From the NCBI GenBank assembly GCA_023461275.1, contig JAEYMI010000020.1, positions 62,001 to 126,000 on the forward strand: a stretch of 64,000 nt of DNA. Reading direction: 5' to 3'. The position numbers and the translations under genes were made by a program. The notes under the pieces were generated by a model. The model made no database searches and had not been told where the DNA came from. It was given only the letters and a program-made list of their open reading frames with translations. This document shows, piece after piece, positions 36,233 to 45,372 of this stretch. The stretch's first letter is position 1; each line of letters starts with the position of its first letter. The DNA comes from Actinomycetes bacterium. GTDB lineage: Bacteria; Actinomycetota; Actinomycetes; Mycobacteriales; Mycobacteriaceae.

Positions 36233-36379
36233 TCAGTCGCTGCTCGAATCCGAAGGGTTCGATCCCGTCCCGTCGTAGCTGATCATCCCGTCGTGATCCT
36301 GTGGCTTGTCGTGCTTGAGCTTGTAGACGAGGCCGATCACGCCGGCAACGACGAGCAGTGTGAAGAAGATGAATCCCAT
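36233..36379 (-). CDS. Small single-pass membrane protein (48 aa)
   Basis: From the ATG at 36379, with GGAGA upstream, residues 2-18 (GFIFFTLLVVAGVIGLV) form one helix; a basic stretch YKLKHDK and a Ser/Asp-rich tail follow. This is a plausible membrane microprotein. No family is recognised. Confidence 0.55.
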   Translation of the reverse strand: MGFIFFTLLVVAGVIGLVYKLKHDKPQDHDGMISYDGTGSNPSDSSSD

Positions 36380-36477
36380 GGCAATCTCCGCCGGCCTGCG
36401 ATGATGCGCGCCGATCAGCACACATTGACGAGACTACCGCTCCGAGAGGTCAGTCGTGGATCGAGCCGAGGCCACAC

Positions 36478-37407
36478 TCAGACCAGCGGCCGCCCGGTCC
36501 GGATCCGCCACCGAACGTCGGCGAGCAGGAGGTTGAGCGGGAACGCCCGAATCACCGGCGGAACGCGTCGGATGATGGCGGCGACCACCTTGTTGTGCGC
36601 GTCGAACACGGTGCGCTGCCAGGGCGCGAGTGTCACGTCCATCTTCTCGCGGAAGTTCTCCGGCAGGAAGCCGATCGTCAACAGCTCGAACCACCAGCCG
36701 AACAATGTCGACACCACCGGGCCGAGGAACTCCGCCCGCGCGATCGACATCAGATGCTCGCGGATCACCGGGTCGATCTCGAGGGTCTCGACGGTCTCAT
36801 TCCAATACGTCTCGAAATCCGCGCGGGTGGCCGGCCACATCTCGCGCGGCATCTGCAGCGTCGTGCCCATCACCGCGCCGTTCTGATAGACCTCCTCGTT
36901 CATCGACGCCGGGTTCCCGAAGATCCGTTCGGTGTCTTCGAAACCCTTGTACAGGCACGCCGCCACCCACAGCTGCAGTGCGGGGTCGAAGGCGTTGTAC
37001 TCGACGGGGCTCGACTCGGTGGAGTGGACTTTGGCGTGTGATCGGCCGACGGCCCGACGGTAGGCCTTGCGGTCGTCGGCGCTGCCGAAGCCGGCCACCG
37101 CCAGGTAGCTCAGCGTGGTGCGGGTCCGTTTGATCGGGTGCTTGAAGAGGTTTCCGGTGTCGACGCGGCTCTCGTAGACGCCGTACCCGACGGCCGGGAG
37201 CGCCAGTTGCATGATCACGTTCGCCGAGCCGGCCAGGACCGCGGCGCCGGTGACACCGTCTTTGCCGAAGCCGGGCAGTGCGTCCATCTCGGCGCGCGAC
37301 ATCGGCCGTGGCGCGTCGGCGCTGCTTGGCCCGGTGTTGCTTGAGCCGGTGTTGCTGGACTCGGGGGTGACCGGTTCGGGGCTGAGCGGAGTCGTTTCGG
37401 TGGTCAT
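36478..37407 (-). CDS. MpaB/latex-oxygenase-like (DUF2236) protein
   Basis: 309 residues from the ATG at 37407, with GGAGG upstream. After a low-complexity Ser/Thr/Pro start, the DUF2236 domain shows YLAVAGFGSADDRKAYR, the conserved RSHAKVHS region (probable heme-contact His) and AFDPALQLWVAACLY. Family members include the rubber oxygenase Lcp and MpaB. The substrate is unknown. It is divergent from a TetR gene, which probably regulates it. Confidence 0.82.
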   Translation of the reverse strand: MTTETTPLSPEPVTPESSNTGSSNTGPSSADAPRPMSRAEMDALPGFGKDGVTGAAVLAGSANVIMQLALPAVGYGVYESRVDTGNLFKHPIKRTRTTLSYLAVAGFGSADDRKAYRRAVGRSHAKVHSTESSPVEYNAFDPALQLWVAACLYKGFEDTERIFGNPASMNEEVYQNGAVMGTTLQMPREMWPATRADFETYWNETVETLEIDPVIREHLMSIARAEFLGPVVSTLFGWWFELLTIGFLPENFREKMDVTLAPWQRTVFDAHNKVVAAIIRRVPPVIRAFPLNLLLADVRWRIRTGRPLV

Positions 37408-37500
37408 CGACCCTCCAAGGATCTGCGCTGTCGACCGCAATCTGATAACGGGCGTTGTCTGTTTATCTCACCCGAGCGCGCCGCCGGTGTCAACCGTCTG

Positions 37501-37527
37501 CGTCACACCGTGACGTCGGAGCCGACG
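37501..37527. promoter_or_regulatory. Two overlapping palindromes in the mpaB-like/tetR promoter
   Basis: CGTCACACCGTGACG (37501-37515, perfect 6-bp arms, 3-nt spacer) and CGTCGGAGCCGACG (37514-37527, perfect 6-bp arms, 2-nt spacer) lie 40-66 bp before the TetR start. They are good candidates for the TetR protein's operators. Confidence 0.45.
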
Positions 37528-37566
37528 CGCAGGGTCGATAATGGTGGCCATGGCGAGGCGTCCGAG

Positions 37567-38322
37567 ATGACCGATCCGGCAGGCAGCTCGACGGTGCGCG
37601 CCCATCCGACTCCGAGTCATGCAAACGAAGCGCTGCGGTCCTACGGCGGCGAGCAGGGGGACATCCGGGTGGCCCGGCGTCGGGCGTCGTTGATCGAGGC
37701 CGCGCTGGAGCTCCTCGGTTCCTCGGACGGCGGCACGATCAGCGTGCGCGGCGTCTGCCGCGAAGCCGGTCTCACCGGACGCTATTTCTACGAGAGTTTC
37801 ACCACCATCGACGACCTGGTGTCCGCGACATTTGACCAGGTCATCGCCGAGATCTCCGCGTCTGCGCTGGACGGATTCGCGCGCGGGACAAACGTCGGCG
37901 CCAAGGTCACCGGTGCGGTCGGCGCGATCGTCGACGTCATCGATGCCGACCGGCGCAAGGGCCGGCTGCTGTTCTCCCCGTCCCTGTTGAGCCCGACGGT
38001 CGCGGCCAAGCGACTCGAGTCGACCGAACTGTTCGCCGGGTTGACATTGCAGTCCGCCGGCGGCGTGCTCGACGTAGTCACCGGAAGCGCCGACGCGCTG
38101 GCCACCGCGCACTACCAGGTCGGCGGGTTTGCGCGGGTCCTGGCGGCCTGGCTCGACGGGGGGCTGGAGCTCGATCGGGACGGGGTGGTGGCGGTCAGCG
38201 TGCGCATCATGACCACCGTCGCCGACTCGTTGGAGGCCACGTCGAATCCGCGAACCGCGAAGCCTCAAAACCCGGCAGGTCCCGGCGGTGTCGATGGCGC
38301 CGAGCGTCGTTCGTTAGCGTAA
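37567..38322 (+). CDS. TetR-family transcriptional regulator
   Basis: 251 residues from the ATG at 37567, with GAGG 8 nt upstream; a GTG/ATG-type start at 37510 is possible. The HTH is ISVRGVCREAGLTGRYFYESF, preceded by SLIEAALELLG. It is divergent from the MpaB-like oxygenase and probably its repressor. A second TetR gene follows almost at once. Confidence 0.85.
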   Translation: MTDPAGSSTVRAHPTPSHANEALRSYGGEQGDIRVARRRASLIEAALELLGSSDGGTISVRGVCREAGLTGRYFYESFTTIDDLVSATFDQVIAEISASALDGFARGTNVGAKVTGAVGAIVDVIDADRRKGRLLFSPSLLSPTVAAKRLESTELFAGLTLQSAGGVLDVVTGSADALATAHYQVGGFARVLAAWLDGGLELDRDGVVAVSVRIMTTVADSLEATSNPRTAKPQNPAGPGGVDGAERRSLA

Positions 38323-38326
38323 CGCT

Positions 38327-38977
38327 ATGTTGGAACCCATGAGCGCCGCTGACGGAGTGCATGTCCACTCCGATGTCGTCGGTAGCTGGCGGGATTACGG
38401 GGAGTCTGAATTACCTGTGCCGTTGGCCGCCGCGCTGGCGGCATTCGCCGAGCACGGCTACCACGGCACGTCGGTGCGTGAGATCGCGGCGCGCGCCAAC
38501 CTCTCGGTTCCCGGCCTCTATCACCACTACCCGTCGAAGCAATCGCTGCTGCAGGGCCTGCTGGAACGCACCATGGCCGATCTGCTGCAACGGACGGAAC
38601 TGGCTGTAGCCGAGGCGGGTTCGGAGCCGGTCGATCAGTTCGACGCGATCGTCGAATCGCTGCTGCGGTTCCATATGTATCGCCGTGAGCAGGCGTTCGT
38701 TGGATCGACCGAGATCCGCAGCCTTGACGTGACCTACAAGCCCGCCTACATCGCCCTTCGGGATCGGCAACAGCGGATGGTCGACGACATCGTCTTCGCC
38801 GGGGTGGCCCGCGGTGACTTCTCCACCGCCTACCCCAAAGACGCCAGCCGTGCGGTCACCACCATGTGCGTCGGCGTCTCGACCTGGTTCAAACTCGACG
38901 GCGAACTGGCCGCCGATGAGCTGATATCGCGCAATCTGCAGATCGCCCGCGACACCGTCGGGTACGTTTCGCGCTGA
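38327..38977 (+). CDS. TetR-family transcriptional regulator of the acyl-CoA dehydrogenase locus
   Basis: 216 residues. The HTH TSVREIAARANLSVPGLYHHY follows ALAAFAEHGYHG; the C-terminal domain resembles those of fatty-acid type TetR proteins of actinobacteria and of the XRE-TetR fusion at 62675. It precedes an acyl-CoA dehydrogenase whose promoter has a 20-bp near-perfect palindrome, the likely target. The ATG at 38327 is used; 38339 is an alternative. Confidence 0.87.
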   Translation: MLEPMSAADGVHVHSDVVGSWRDYGESELPVPLAAALAAFAEHGYHGTSVREIAARANLSVPGLYHHYPSKQSLLQGLLERTMADLLQRTELAVAEAGSEPVDQFDAIVESLLRFHMYRREQAFVGSTEIRSLDVTYKPAYIALRDRQQRMVDDIVFAGVARGDFSTAYPKDASRAVTTMCVGVSTWFKLDGELAADELISRNLQIARDTVGYVSR

Positions 38978-39021
38978 GGGTGGTTGACCTTCTGCGTGGT
39001 TACCTGGCACACTCGCGGTAA

Positions 39022-39041
39022 CCGAGCGAACGTTCGGTCGG
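39022..39041. promoter_or_regulatory. Candidate TetR operator with CGAACGTTCG core
   Basis: CCGAGCGAACGTTCGGTCGG is palindromic apart from one base pair and lies 30 bp before the acyl-CoA dehydrogenase start. The core CCGANCGAACGTTCGG recurs at 62554-62569 before the cyclase-family gene. Confidence 0.6.
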
Positions 39042-39071
39042 GCATTGCCCGGGAGACGCCAGGGAGCCTTG

Positions 39072-40286
39072 ATGGCAGTGGATCTGACCTACGACGACGC
39101 GGTCAACGACGTCGTCGAGCGAACCCGACGGTTCATCCGCACGACGGTGCTGCCGATCGAGGATGAGTTCGCCGGCGACATCACCGCCGCCGGAGGTGAC
39201 GAGTTACGCCGCGAGCTCAACGCCAAGGCCAAGGCCGACGGCGTGTTCGCGCCGCACGCCCCCGTCGAATTCGGCGGGCTCGGGCTCGGCATGTCCGATC
39301 GGGTGCCGGTGTTCGCCGCAGCGGGCTACTCGACCTTCGGTCCGGTGGCCCTGCACATCGGTGCGCCCGACGAGGGCAACGTGCACATGCTCGCCCACAT
39401 CGCCGACGCCGCCCAGCGCGACAAGTATCTGGCGCCGCTCGCGACCGGCGACGTCCGCTCGGCATTCGCGATGACCGAACCGCCGCCGGGCGCGGGATCG
39501 GACCCCAATGCCCTGCGCACCATCGCGACCAAGGTCGACGGTGGGTGGAAGATCAACGGCGAGAAGCGATTCATCACCGGCGCCGAGGGCGCCGGCTTCT
39601 ACATCATCATGGCCCGCACTGCGGGATCGCCCGGCGATCGCGGCGGCGCCACCATGTTCCTGGCACCGGGGGATACGCCGGGAATCGTTGTCGGACGGCA
39701 TATCCCGACCATCGACCGCTCGATGATCGGCGGACACTGCGAGGTCTCGTTCACCGATGTCTTCGTGCCCGACGAGGACGTGCTGGGTGAGGTCGACGAG
39801 GGTTATCGCTACGCACAGGTCCGTCTGGGACCTGCGCGTATGACGCACGTGATGCGATGGTTCGGTGTGGCGCAGCGATGCCAGGACGTCGCCCTGGACT
39901 ACGTCAACAATCGCGACGGGTTCGGTGGCCGGCTCGGCGATCTCGGCATGATCCAACAGTTGGTGGCCGACAACGAGATCGACCTGGCCGCCACGTGGAA
40001 CCTGCTGGTGGCCGCGTGCGCCGAACTCGACCGCGGCGACCACGCGTCGAACTCCACGTCGATCGCGAAGACCTATGCCGCCGAGGCATATTCACGCATC
40101 GTCGACCGGAGCATGCAGATGTGCGGTGGCCTCGGTGTTTCCGACGACCTCCCGCTGGCCCGCCTGCAACGTGAACTGCGGCCCTTCCGCATCTACGACG
40201 GACCCTCCGAGGTGCATCGGTGGGCGTTGGCCCGTCGTGCGCTGGGCAGGGCCCGCAAGGCGCAGCAGGCCGGCGGCCAGGCGTGA
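39072..40286 (+). CDS. Acyl-CoA dehydrogenase
   Basis: 404 residues from the ATG at 39072, with AGGGAG 6 nt upstream. AFAMTEPPPGAGSD is the FAD/substrate-binding segment, FITGAEGAGFYIIMART the middle sheet, and MQMCGGLGVSDDLPLARL with RIYDGPSEVHRWALARRALG the C-terminal helical end. It removes two hydrogens from an acyl-CoA, passing electrons to ETF. Its stop overlaps the next gene (GTGA). The group resembles ACAD10/11-type dehydrogenases, which pair with an APH-like kinase. Confidence 0.92.
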   Translation: MAVDLTYDDAVNDVVERTRRFIRTTVLPIEDEFAGDITAAGGDELRRELNAKAKADGVFAPHAPVEFGGLGLGMSDRVPVFAAAGYSTFGPVALHIGAPDEGNVHMLAHIADAAQRDKYLAPLATGDVRSAFAMTEPPPGAGSDPNALRTIATKVDGGWKINGEKRFITGAEGAGFYIIMARTAGSPGDRGGATMFLAPGDTPGIVVGRHIPTIDRSMIGGHCEVSFTDVFVPDEDVLGEVDEGYRYAQVRLGPARMTHVMRWFGVAQRCQDVALDYVNNRDGFGGRLGDLGMIQQLVADNEIDLAATWNLLVAACAELDRGDHASNSTSIAKTYAAEAYSRIVDRSMQMCGGLGVSDDLPLARLQRELRPFRIYDGPSEVHRWALARRALGRARKAQQAGGQA

Positions 40287-41302
40287 GCGGGCATCCGGCG
40301 CTCGACGCCGAACTACTGCGGAAGTTCCTGCTGGACAAGGGCATCGACGTCACCGGTGATCTCGAGGTCTCGCTGATCAGCGGCGGGAAGTCGAATCTGA
40401 CCTTCGGTGTCACCGACGGCGCGACCCACTGGGTGGTGCGTCGGCCCCCGACCGGCGGACTGACGCCGTCGGCGCATGACATGAATCGGGAATGGGCGGT
40501 GACCAGCGCGCTGCAGGGCACCGCGGTGCCGGTCGCGCGGACCGTCGCCATCGATTCCGAGGGTGCCGTGCTCGGTGCACCGTTCACCGTCGTCGAGTTC
40601 GTCGACGGCCGGGTGATCCGTACCGCGGGTGAGCTCGACGTCCTCTCTGACGACGAAATCGCCCGCAACATCGATGGTTTGGTCTCCACGCTCGCTGCCC
40701 TGCACAGCGTCGACTACGCCGCAGTGGGTCTTGAAACATTCGGCCGTCCCGAGGGTTTCACCGCCCGGCAGGTGAAACTGTGGGCGCGCCAATGGGAACA
40801 CGTCAAAACCGAGGAACTACCCGACCTCGACCGGCTGGTCGCCTTGCTCGGTGACCGCATCCCGGAGAACTCGCGGCACACCATCGTGCACGGCGACTAC
40901 CGCGTCGACAACACGATTCTCTCTGCGGACGACCCGGGAGTGGTTGCTGCCGTGGTGGATTGGGAGTTGTCGACGCTGGGTGACCCGATCACCGACGTCG
41001 CGCTGATGTGCGTGTACCGCGAGCCGATCTTCGATCAGGTCCTCGGTTTCGACGCCGCCTGGACCAGCGACCGCTATCCCAGCCAAGCCGACCTGGCGCA
41101 GCGTTACGCGACCGCCACCGGCTCCGACCTGGGTGACTGGCCGTTCTATCTCGCCTTGGCCAACCTCAAGCTCGGCGTGATCGCGGCCGGTATCTCCCAT
41201 CGCGCACATGCCGGCGCGTCGTCGGGTGACGGCGCCGAACACGCCGGCGAGGCGACCGCGGAGTTCATCGCGGCCGGCTTGCGGGTGCTGGGCGGGTCGT
41301 AG
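40283..41302 (+). CDS. APH-like phosphotransferase (ACAD10-type kinase domain)
   Basis: 339 residues from GTG at 40283, overlapping the dehydrogenase stop. ISGGKSNLTFGV is the nucleotide loop, IVHGDYRVDNTI the catalytic Brenner-type motif and VVDWELSTLGDPITDVA the metal-binding segment. In mammals ACAD10/11 this domain is fused to an acyl-CoA dehydrogenase and phosphorylates 4-hydroxyacyl substrates; the overlapping pair here probably does the same in two polypeptides. That analogy is inference. Confidence 0.87.
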   Translation: MSGHPALDAELLRKFLLDKGIDVTGDLEVSLISGGKSNLTFGVTDGATHWVVRRPPTGGLTPSAHDMNREWAVTSALQGTAVPVARTVAIDSEGAVLGAPFTVVEFVDGRVIRTAGELDVLSDDEIARNIDGLVSTLAALHSVDYAAVGLETFGRPEGFTARQVKLWARQWEHVKTEELPDLDRLVALLGDRIPENSRHTIVHGDYRVDNTILSADDPGVVAAVVDWELSTLGDPITDVALMCVYREPIFDQVLGFDAAWTSDRYPSQADLAQRYATATGSDLGDWPFYLALANLKLGVIAAGISHRAHAGASSGDGAEHAGEATAEFIAAGLRVLGGS

Positions 41303-41414
41303 CGCTGCGGTAGGAGCGGGCTGTCGGAAATGCGCCCGGGTGCGGGTAGCGGTTGACGTGGTGGCTTTGGTTGCCCGCTCGTGGGTGGTTTTCCCACCGC
41401 AGATCGGGGCTTCA

Positions 41415-42122
41415 CTATCGGTAGGTGGACACCCCACCGTCGCGATCGGCGAGGTGCAGGTGCTCGTTGACCGACACCACGGTCACGCCACTGCGGCCGA
41501 CGATGAGCTTGGTGATCGCCGCGTTGACCATGGTCCGGGAGAGCACCGGCCACTGTCGCGCGGGCACACCCCACAGCTGGGCGATCCACTGCGTGATGGT
41601 CCCCGCCGACGAGACCACGATCGTCGTCTGACCTGAACCGGTCAGGTCGATGGCCCGTCCTGAGGCCGCGGCCACCCGGTCGGCGAAGGCCGCGAAGGTC
41701 TCGCCGCCGACAGCACGCCCGGCGTCGGGCGCGGCGCCGTTGGCGGTGATCCATTCATCGAGTCCGGCGTCGAGGCGCTGCTGATAGGCACGACCGTCGG
41801 CGTACTCGGCGGCGGTGGTCTCCCCGACGAGCGCCGGCAGCGCGTACTCGTTCCAGCCGGGGTCGACGACGGGCGCGGGTGCGGCGTCGAACTGACCGAG
41901 GATGGTCGCCAGCGTTTGCGTCTGCCGGGGCAGGTCGCCGCTGACCGCGGCGGTCAGCGAACCGATCTGACCTGCCAGAACCGCCCCGGTGAGCTGGGCC
42001 TGGACCAGGCCGATGTCGGTCAGCCCACCCGGTACACCTGTCGGGCTCACGGCCTCGTCGGCGGCGATGCCGTACGCGTTGGACTCGGCCTGACCGTGAC
42101 GGACGAGGTAGATGACTCCCAT
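41415..42122 (-). CDS. Histidine phosphatase superfamily protein, second His missing
   Basis: 235 residues. The nucleophile motif IYLVRHGQAES and Arg in SGDLPRQTQTL are present, as is WNEYAL. The position that normally reads SHGG (second catalytic His) reads VVSSAGTI, so the usual acid/base partner is lost. It may be an inactive or altered phosphatase. It is divergent from the VOC gene with 99 bp between. Confidence 0.75.
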   Translation of the reverse strand: MGVIYLVRHGQAESNAYGIAADEAVSPTGVPGGLTDIGLVQAQLTGAVLAGQIGSLTAAVSGDLPRQTQTLATILGQFDAAPAPVVDPGWNEYALPALVGETTAAEYADGRAYQQRLDAGLDEWITANGAAPDAGRAVGGETFAAFADRVAAASGRAIDLTGSGQTTIVVSSAGTITQWIAQLWGVPARQWPVLSRTMVNAAITKLIVGRSGVTVVSVNEHLHLADRDGGVSTYR

Positions 42123-42221
42123 CAGCTCACCCTATCGGGGGCGCTCGCCGATGAGTTCCGCGCGCCTTGTCGGTCTGCACTGTGAAACGACGTGCACTGT
42201 GAGAGGAGGTGCGGCCATCCG

Positions 42222-42617
42222 ATGCTGTTCGTGAATCTGCCGGTGGCGGACGTGGCGGCGACGCGCGCCTTCTTCACCGCCATCGGGTTTCGATTCGACG
42301 CGTTGTTCTGCGATGCGGGCACCCTCTGCATGGACGTCGACGGTGCCAAGGTCATGTTCCACCAGCGCCGACGCTTCGCCGGATACGCCGCCCGACCGGA
42401 GCAGGAGATCGATGGTGCCCGGGAGGCCGTGGTCGCGGTGTCGGCGTCGTCGCGTCGTGAGGTCGACGAGCGTGCCGACCTCGCCGCAGCGAACGGCGCG
42501 GGCGTGCTGCGGGGACCCGAAGACCTGGGCTTCATGTACTGCCGCAGCTTCTGCGACCTCGATGACCACGCCTGGGAGATCGTCTGGATGAATCCGGCCG
42601 AGATTCCCCAGAGTTAG
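42222..42617 (+). CDS. VOC-family (glyoxalase-like) protein
   Basis: 131 residues from the ATG at 42222. It begins MLFVNLPVADVAATRAFFT, a standard vicinal-oxygen-chelate strand/helix, and ends with FCDLDDHAWEIVWM, containing the usual C-terminal Glu of this fold. GGAGG is 12 nt upstream. It could be a glyoxalase-like or antibiotic-binding protein; no substrate can be named. Confidence 0.8.
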   Translation: MLFVNLPVADVAATRAFFTAIGFRFDALFCDAGTLCMDVDGAKVMFHQRRRFAGYAARPEQEIDGAREAVVAVSASSRREVDERADLAAANGAGVLRGPEDLGFMYCRSFCDLDDHAWEIVWMNPAEIPQS

Positions 42618-42647
42618 CGCGTGACACCGGCCAGACGGTGAGCCGCC

Positions 42648-42724
42648 GTGACACAGCCTCGGTAGGAAAGCGTTGTCGCGTCGATGATCGTTCCGGCGTT
42701 GCTCACCTGCCGAGGCTATGTCAC
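42648..42724. repeat. 77-bp palindromic repeat, copy B
   Basis: It begins GTGACACAGCCTCGGT and ends CCGAGGCTATGTCAC, matching copy A at 21139 in length and layout. It sits between the convergent VOC and sigma-factor genes and ends 13 bp from the sigma gene's stop. Confidence 0.7.
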
Positions 42725-42737
42725 CGAACCGGAGTGC

Positions 42738-43754
42738 TCAGACCTGATCCGGGGTGGCGGGCAGCCCGAACCGCGCGAAATCCTCGGTGGTGGTCTCGCT
42801 GAAGAACGCCACGACGTGGCCGACCTTGCCGTCGGGGCTCAGCTCGAGGACCTGCAGCTGGAACGGGCGGTGCACGCCGTCGGGTCCGCGCATGTAGAGC
42901 CCGAACGCCGGCTGTCCGTTGGCGACGGTCGGCAGCAGGATCTGATCGCCGGCTTTCTCGGCCGGGCAGTTGCCGCGGATGAGGGTGCCGATCGACTCGG
43001 CGCCCTCGTACCAACCCGTGAACGGCGGCATCTCCCAGATCGCCTTGTCGGTGAACAGTTCGACGATGGCGTCGACGTCGTACCGCTCGAACGCGGACAC
43101 ATAGCGCGCCAGCAGCTCACGCTTTGCTGCGTCGTCGAGTTCGGTGGGTGAATCCTCCTGCGGTGCAGCATTTTTCAGTTGTTCGCGCGCGCGTTGCAGC
43201 AGGCTGTTGATGGTGGCGGTACTGACGCCGATGGTGTCGGCGACCTCCGCGGCCTTCCACTGCAACACGTCGCGCAGGATCAGCACCGCGCGTTGACGTT
43301 CGGGCAGATGCTGCAACGCGGCGATGAAGGCCAGGCGGATCGACTCGCGGGCGCCGACGACATAGGCCGGGTCGGCGTCGTCGCCGGGGGAGATCTCGTC
43401 GACGGTGCCGGCGTACGGCTCCAGCCACGGCACCTCATGATCCTGGAGGAGATCGTCGGTGGGGTCGAAGGCGTCGCCACCGAGACCCGACGGGAGCGGC
43501 CGACGTTGGCGGCTGGCCAGTGCGGTCAGACAGGTGTTGGTGGCGATTTTGTGCAGCCACGTCCGCACCGATGCCCGCTGATCGAACTTCGCGTAGCCCT
43601 TCCATGCGCGCAGGTACGTCTCCTGCATGAGGTCTTCGGCGTCGTGATGGGACCCCATCATGCGGTAGCAGTGCGCCAGGATCTCTCGTCGAAAAGGTTC
43701 GCTGACCTCAAGAAACTCGGTATCGGCACTGGTGGACTGCTCGGCGGTCGACAT
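42738..43754 (-). CDS. ECF sigma factor with NTF2/SnoaL-like C-terminal domain (SigG-like)
   Basis: 338 residues. Region 2 is REILAHCYRMMGSHHDAEDLMQETYLRAW and region 4 is LQHLPERQRAVLILRDVLQW plus AAEVADTIGVSTATINS. From about residue 215 a SnoaL-like domain follows (ELLARYVSAFERYDVDAIVELF), as in M. tuberculosis SigG and SigJ. Such tails replace an anti-sigma factor in control. There is no anti-sigma gene nearby. Confidence 0.88.
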   Translation of the reverse strand: MSTAEQSTSADTEFLEVSEPFRREILAHCYRMMGSHHDAEDLMQETYLRAWKGYAKFDQRASVRTWLHKIATNTCLTALASRQRRPLPSGLGGDAFDPTDDLLQDHEVPWLEPYAGTVDEISPGDDADPAYVVGARESIRLAFIAALQHLPERQRAVLILRDVLQWKAAEVADTIGVSTATINSLLQRAREQLKNAAPQEDSPTELDDAAKRELLARYVSAFERYDVDAIVELFTDKAIWEMPPFTGWYEGAESIGTLIRGNCPAEKAGDQILLPTVANGQPAFGLYMRGPDGVHRPFQLQVLELSPDGKVGHVVAFFSETTTEDFARFGLPATPDQV

Positions 43755-43953
43755 GTGGTCCAGATTACGTCAGCCCACCGACATCGGCGTCCGCGTCAAG
43801 CGTCGGATCGCACGGGATACGCGGGCGGGGCCGAGCGGTCGTTAGGTAGTTAATTCGTCCGCGTCGAACTCGGACGTCCGGCACCAGCAGGACGCGGACG
43901 ATCGAACTCGACGCGGAAGAACCGAACCGGTAACCGAACCGGCCGGGCGGCGG

Positions 43954-45132
43954 CTACGACGCGCTGGCCGGCTTCACCGAGGAGAGGAACGCGGTCCGTA
44001 CCGGCTCGCGGTTGGCGGCGAGGTCGGCGGTGAGGCCGCGGCGCGCCAGGATCGGCCGGACACCCTCGCCGAAGTTGTAGGCCTCCTCCACGTGGGGGTA
44101 CCCCGACAGCACGAAGTGATCGAGACCGAGTGCGGCGTATTCGGCGATGCGGTCGGCCACCTCTTCATGCGACCCGACCAGTGCGGTACCCGCACCGCCG
44201 CGGACCAGGCCGACGCCGGCCCAGAGGTTGGGGTAGATCTCGAACGCCCGTGCATCGGTGGTGCTGCTGAAATCCTTTGCGCCACCGTGTAATTCGATCA
44301 TCCGACGCTGACCGTCGCTCTCCGAGCGGGCCAGGTTCTCCTGCGCGGTCGCCACGACGGCCGGATCCAGCGCGCCCAGAAGTCGGTCGGCCTCGGCCCA
44401 GGCCTGCTCGGCGGTGTCGCGGGTGATCACGTGCAGGCGGATGCCGTAGGTGAGTTCACGTCCGGCTGCGGCGGCCAGCCCGCGGATCCAGTTGAGCTTC
44501 TCGGCGACCTGCGCCGGCGGCTCACCCCAGGTCAGGTAGGTGTCGGCGAACTGCGCGGCGACGGTACCGGCGGCCGGCGACGACCCGCCGAAGAACACCG
44601 GCGGCAGGGGATCGGGAATGCGGGCGAGCTGCGCACCTTCGACGGTCAGGTGGTTGCCGGTGAAGTCGACCGGACCGTCGTTGGCCCAGAGTCGTCGGAT
44701 GATGTCGAGGAACTCACCGCAGCGCTCATACCGTGCGTCCTTGCTCAGCCGGTCGCCGAAGGCGCGCTGCTCGCTGGACTCACCGCCGGTGACCACATTG
44801 AGGAGCAGGCGTCCCTTGGACTGCCACTGGAAGGTCGACGCCATCTGCGCGGCGAGCGTCGGACTCGTCAGACCGGGGCGCAGCGCCACCAGGAACTTCA
44901 GCGTCTCGGTGGTCTCCACGAGCATCGCGGTGGTCAGCCACGCGTCCTCACACCACAGCCCGGTGGGGGTCAGCACCGCCTCGAAGCCGTTGATCTCGGC
45001 AGCGCCCGCAAGCTGGTTCAGGTAGCGCAGGTCGGCCGGTCGATCCCCGCTCATCAGACTGCCGTGACCACCGGCGATCAGATTGCGCGAATCGCCGTAC
45101 GTCGGCAGGAACCAGTGGAAATGTGCGGTCAC
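43954..45132 (-). CDS. ssuD: FMNH2-dependent alkanesulfonate monooxygenase
   Basis: 392 residues of the luciferase-like (LLM) group. FHWFLPTYGDSRNL, the ALRPGLTSPTLAAQMAST stretch, LLNVVTGG and DPLPPVFFGGSSPA match SsuD closely. It cleaves alkanesulfonates to aldehyde and sulfite with FMNH2 and O2, supplying sulfur. It is divergent from the ROK regulator gene. No ssu transporter or reductase genes lie in the window. GGACAGATGTCC at 45182 lies upstream. Confidence 0.9.
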   Translation of the reverse strand: MTAHFHWFLPTYGDSRNLIAGGHGSLMSGDRPADLRYLNQLAGAAEINGFEAVLTPTGLWCEDAWLTTAMLVETTETLKFLVALRPGLTSPTLAAQMASTFQWQSKGRLLLNVVTGGESSEQRAFGDRLSKDARYERCGEFLDIIRRLWANDGPVDFTGNHLTVEGAQLARIPDPLPPVFFGGSSPAAGTVAAQFADTYLTWGEPPAQVAEKLNWIRGLAAAAGRELTYGIRLHVITRDTAEQAWAEADRLLGALDPAVVATAQENLARSESDGQRRMIELHGGAKDFSSTTDARAFEIYPNLWAGVGLVRGGAGTALVGSHEEVADRIAEYAALGLDHFVLSGYPHVEEAYNFGEGVRPILARRGLTADLAANREPVRTAFLSSVKPASAS

Positions 45133-45181
45133 GGGAATTCGCTCCTCGCGGTTGGTGACTGAAATGACGAAATGATGGATC

Positions 45182-45193
45182 GGACAGATGTCC
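45182..45193. promoter_or_regulatory. Palindrome upstream of ssuD
   Basis: GGACAGATGTCC is a palindrome except for its 2-nt centre, 49 bp before the ssuD start. It could be an operator for the divergent ROK regulator. It resembles the core of the island's TGGACA boxes, which is probably chance. Confidence 0.35.
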
Positions 45194-45372
45194 TCACCGG
45201 TACTCGTTTACCGATTCTGATCGTTCACCACCGCACCGTTGTCGCCGAAACCCTGTGTCGGTTTGATTCACCCTGAATGCAAACCGGGTCAGGTGGCGCG
45301 CCGCGGCCTATTATCGCCGGTGACCGCCTTCGTCGGCCGCTGTCGCAGGCTGTCTGCGTGGTCACACCAGGC

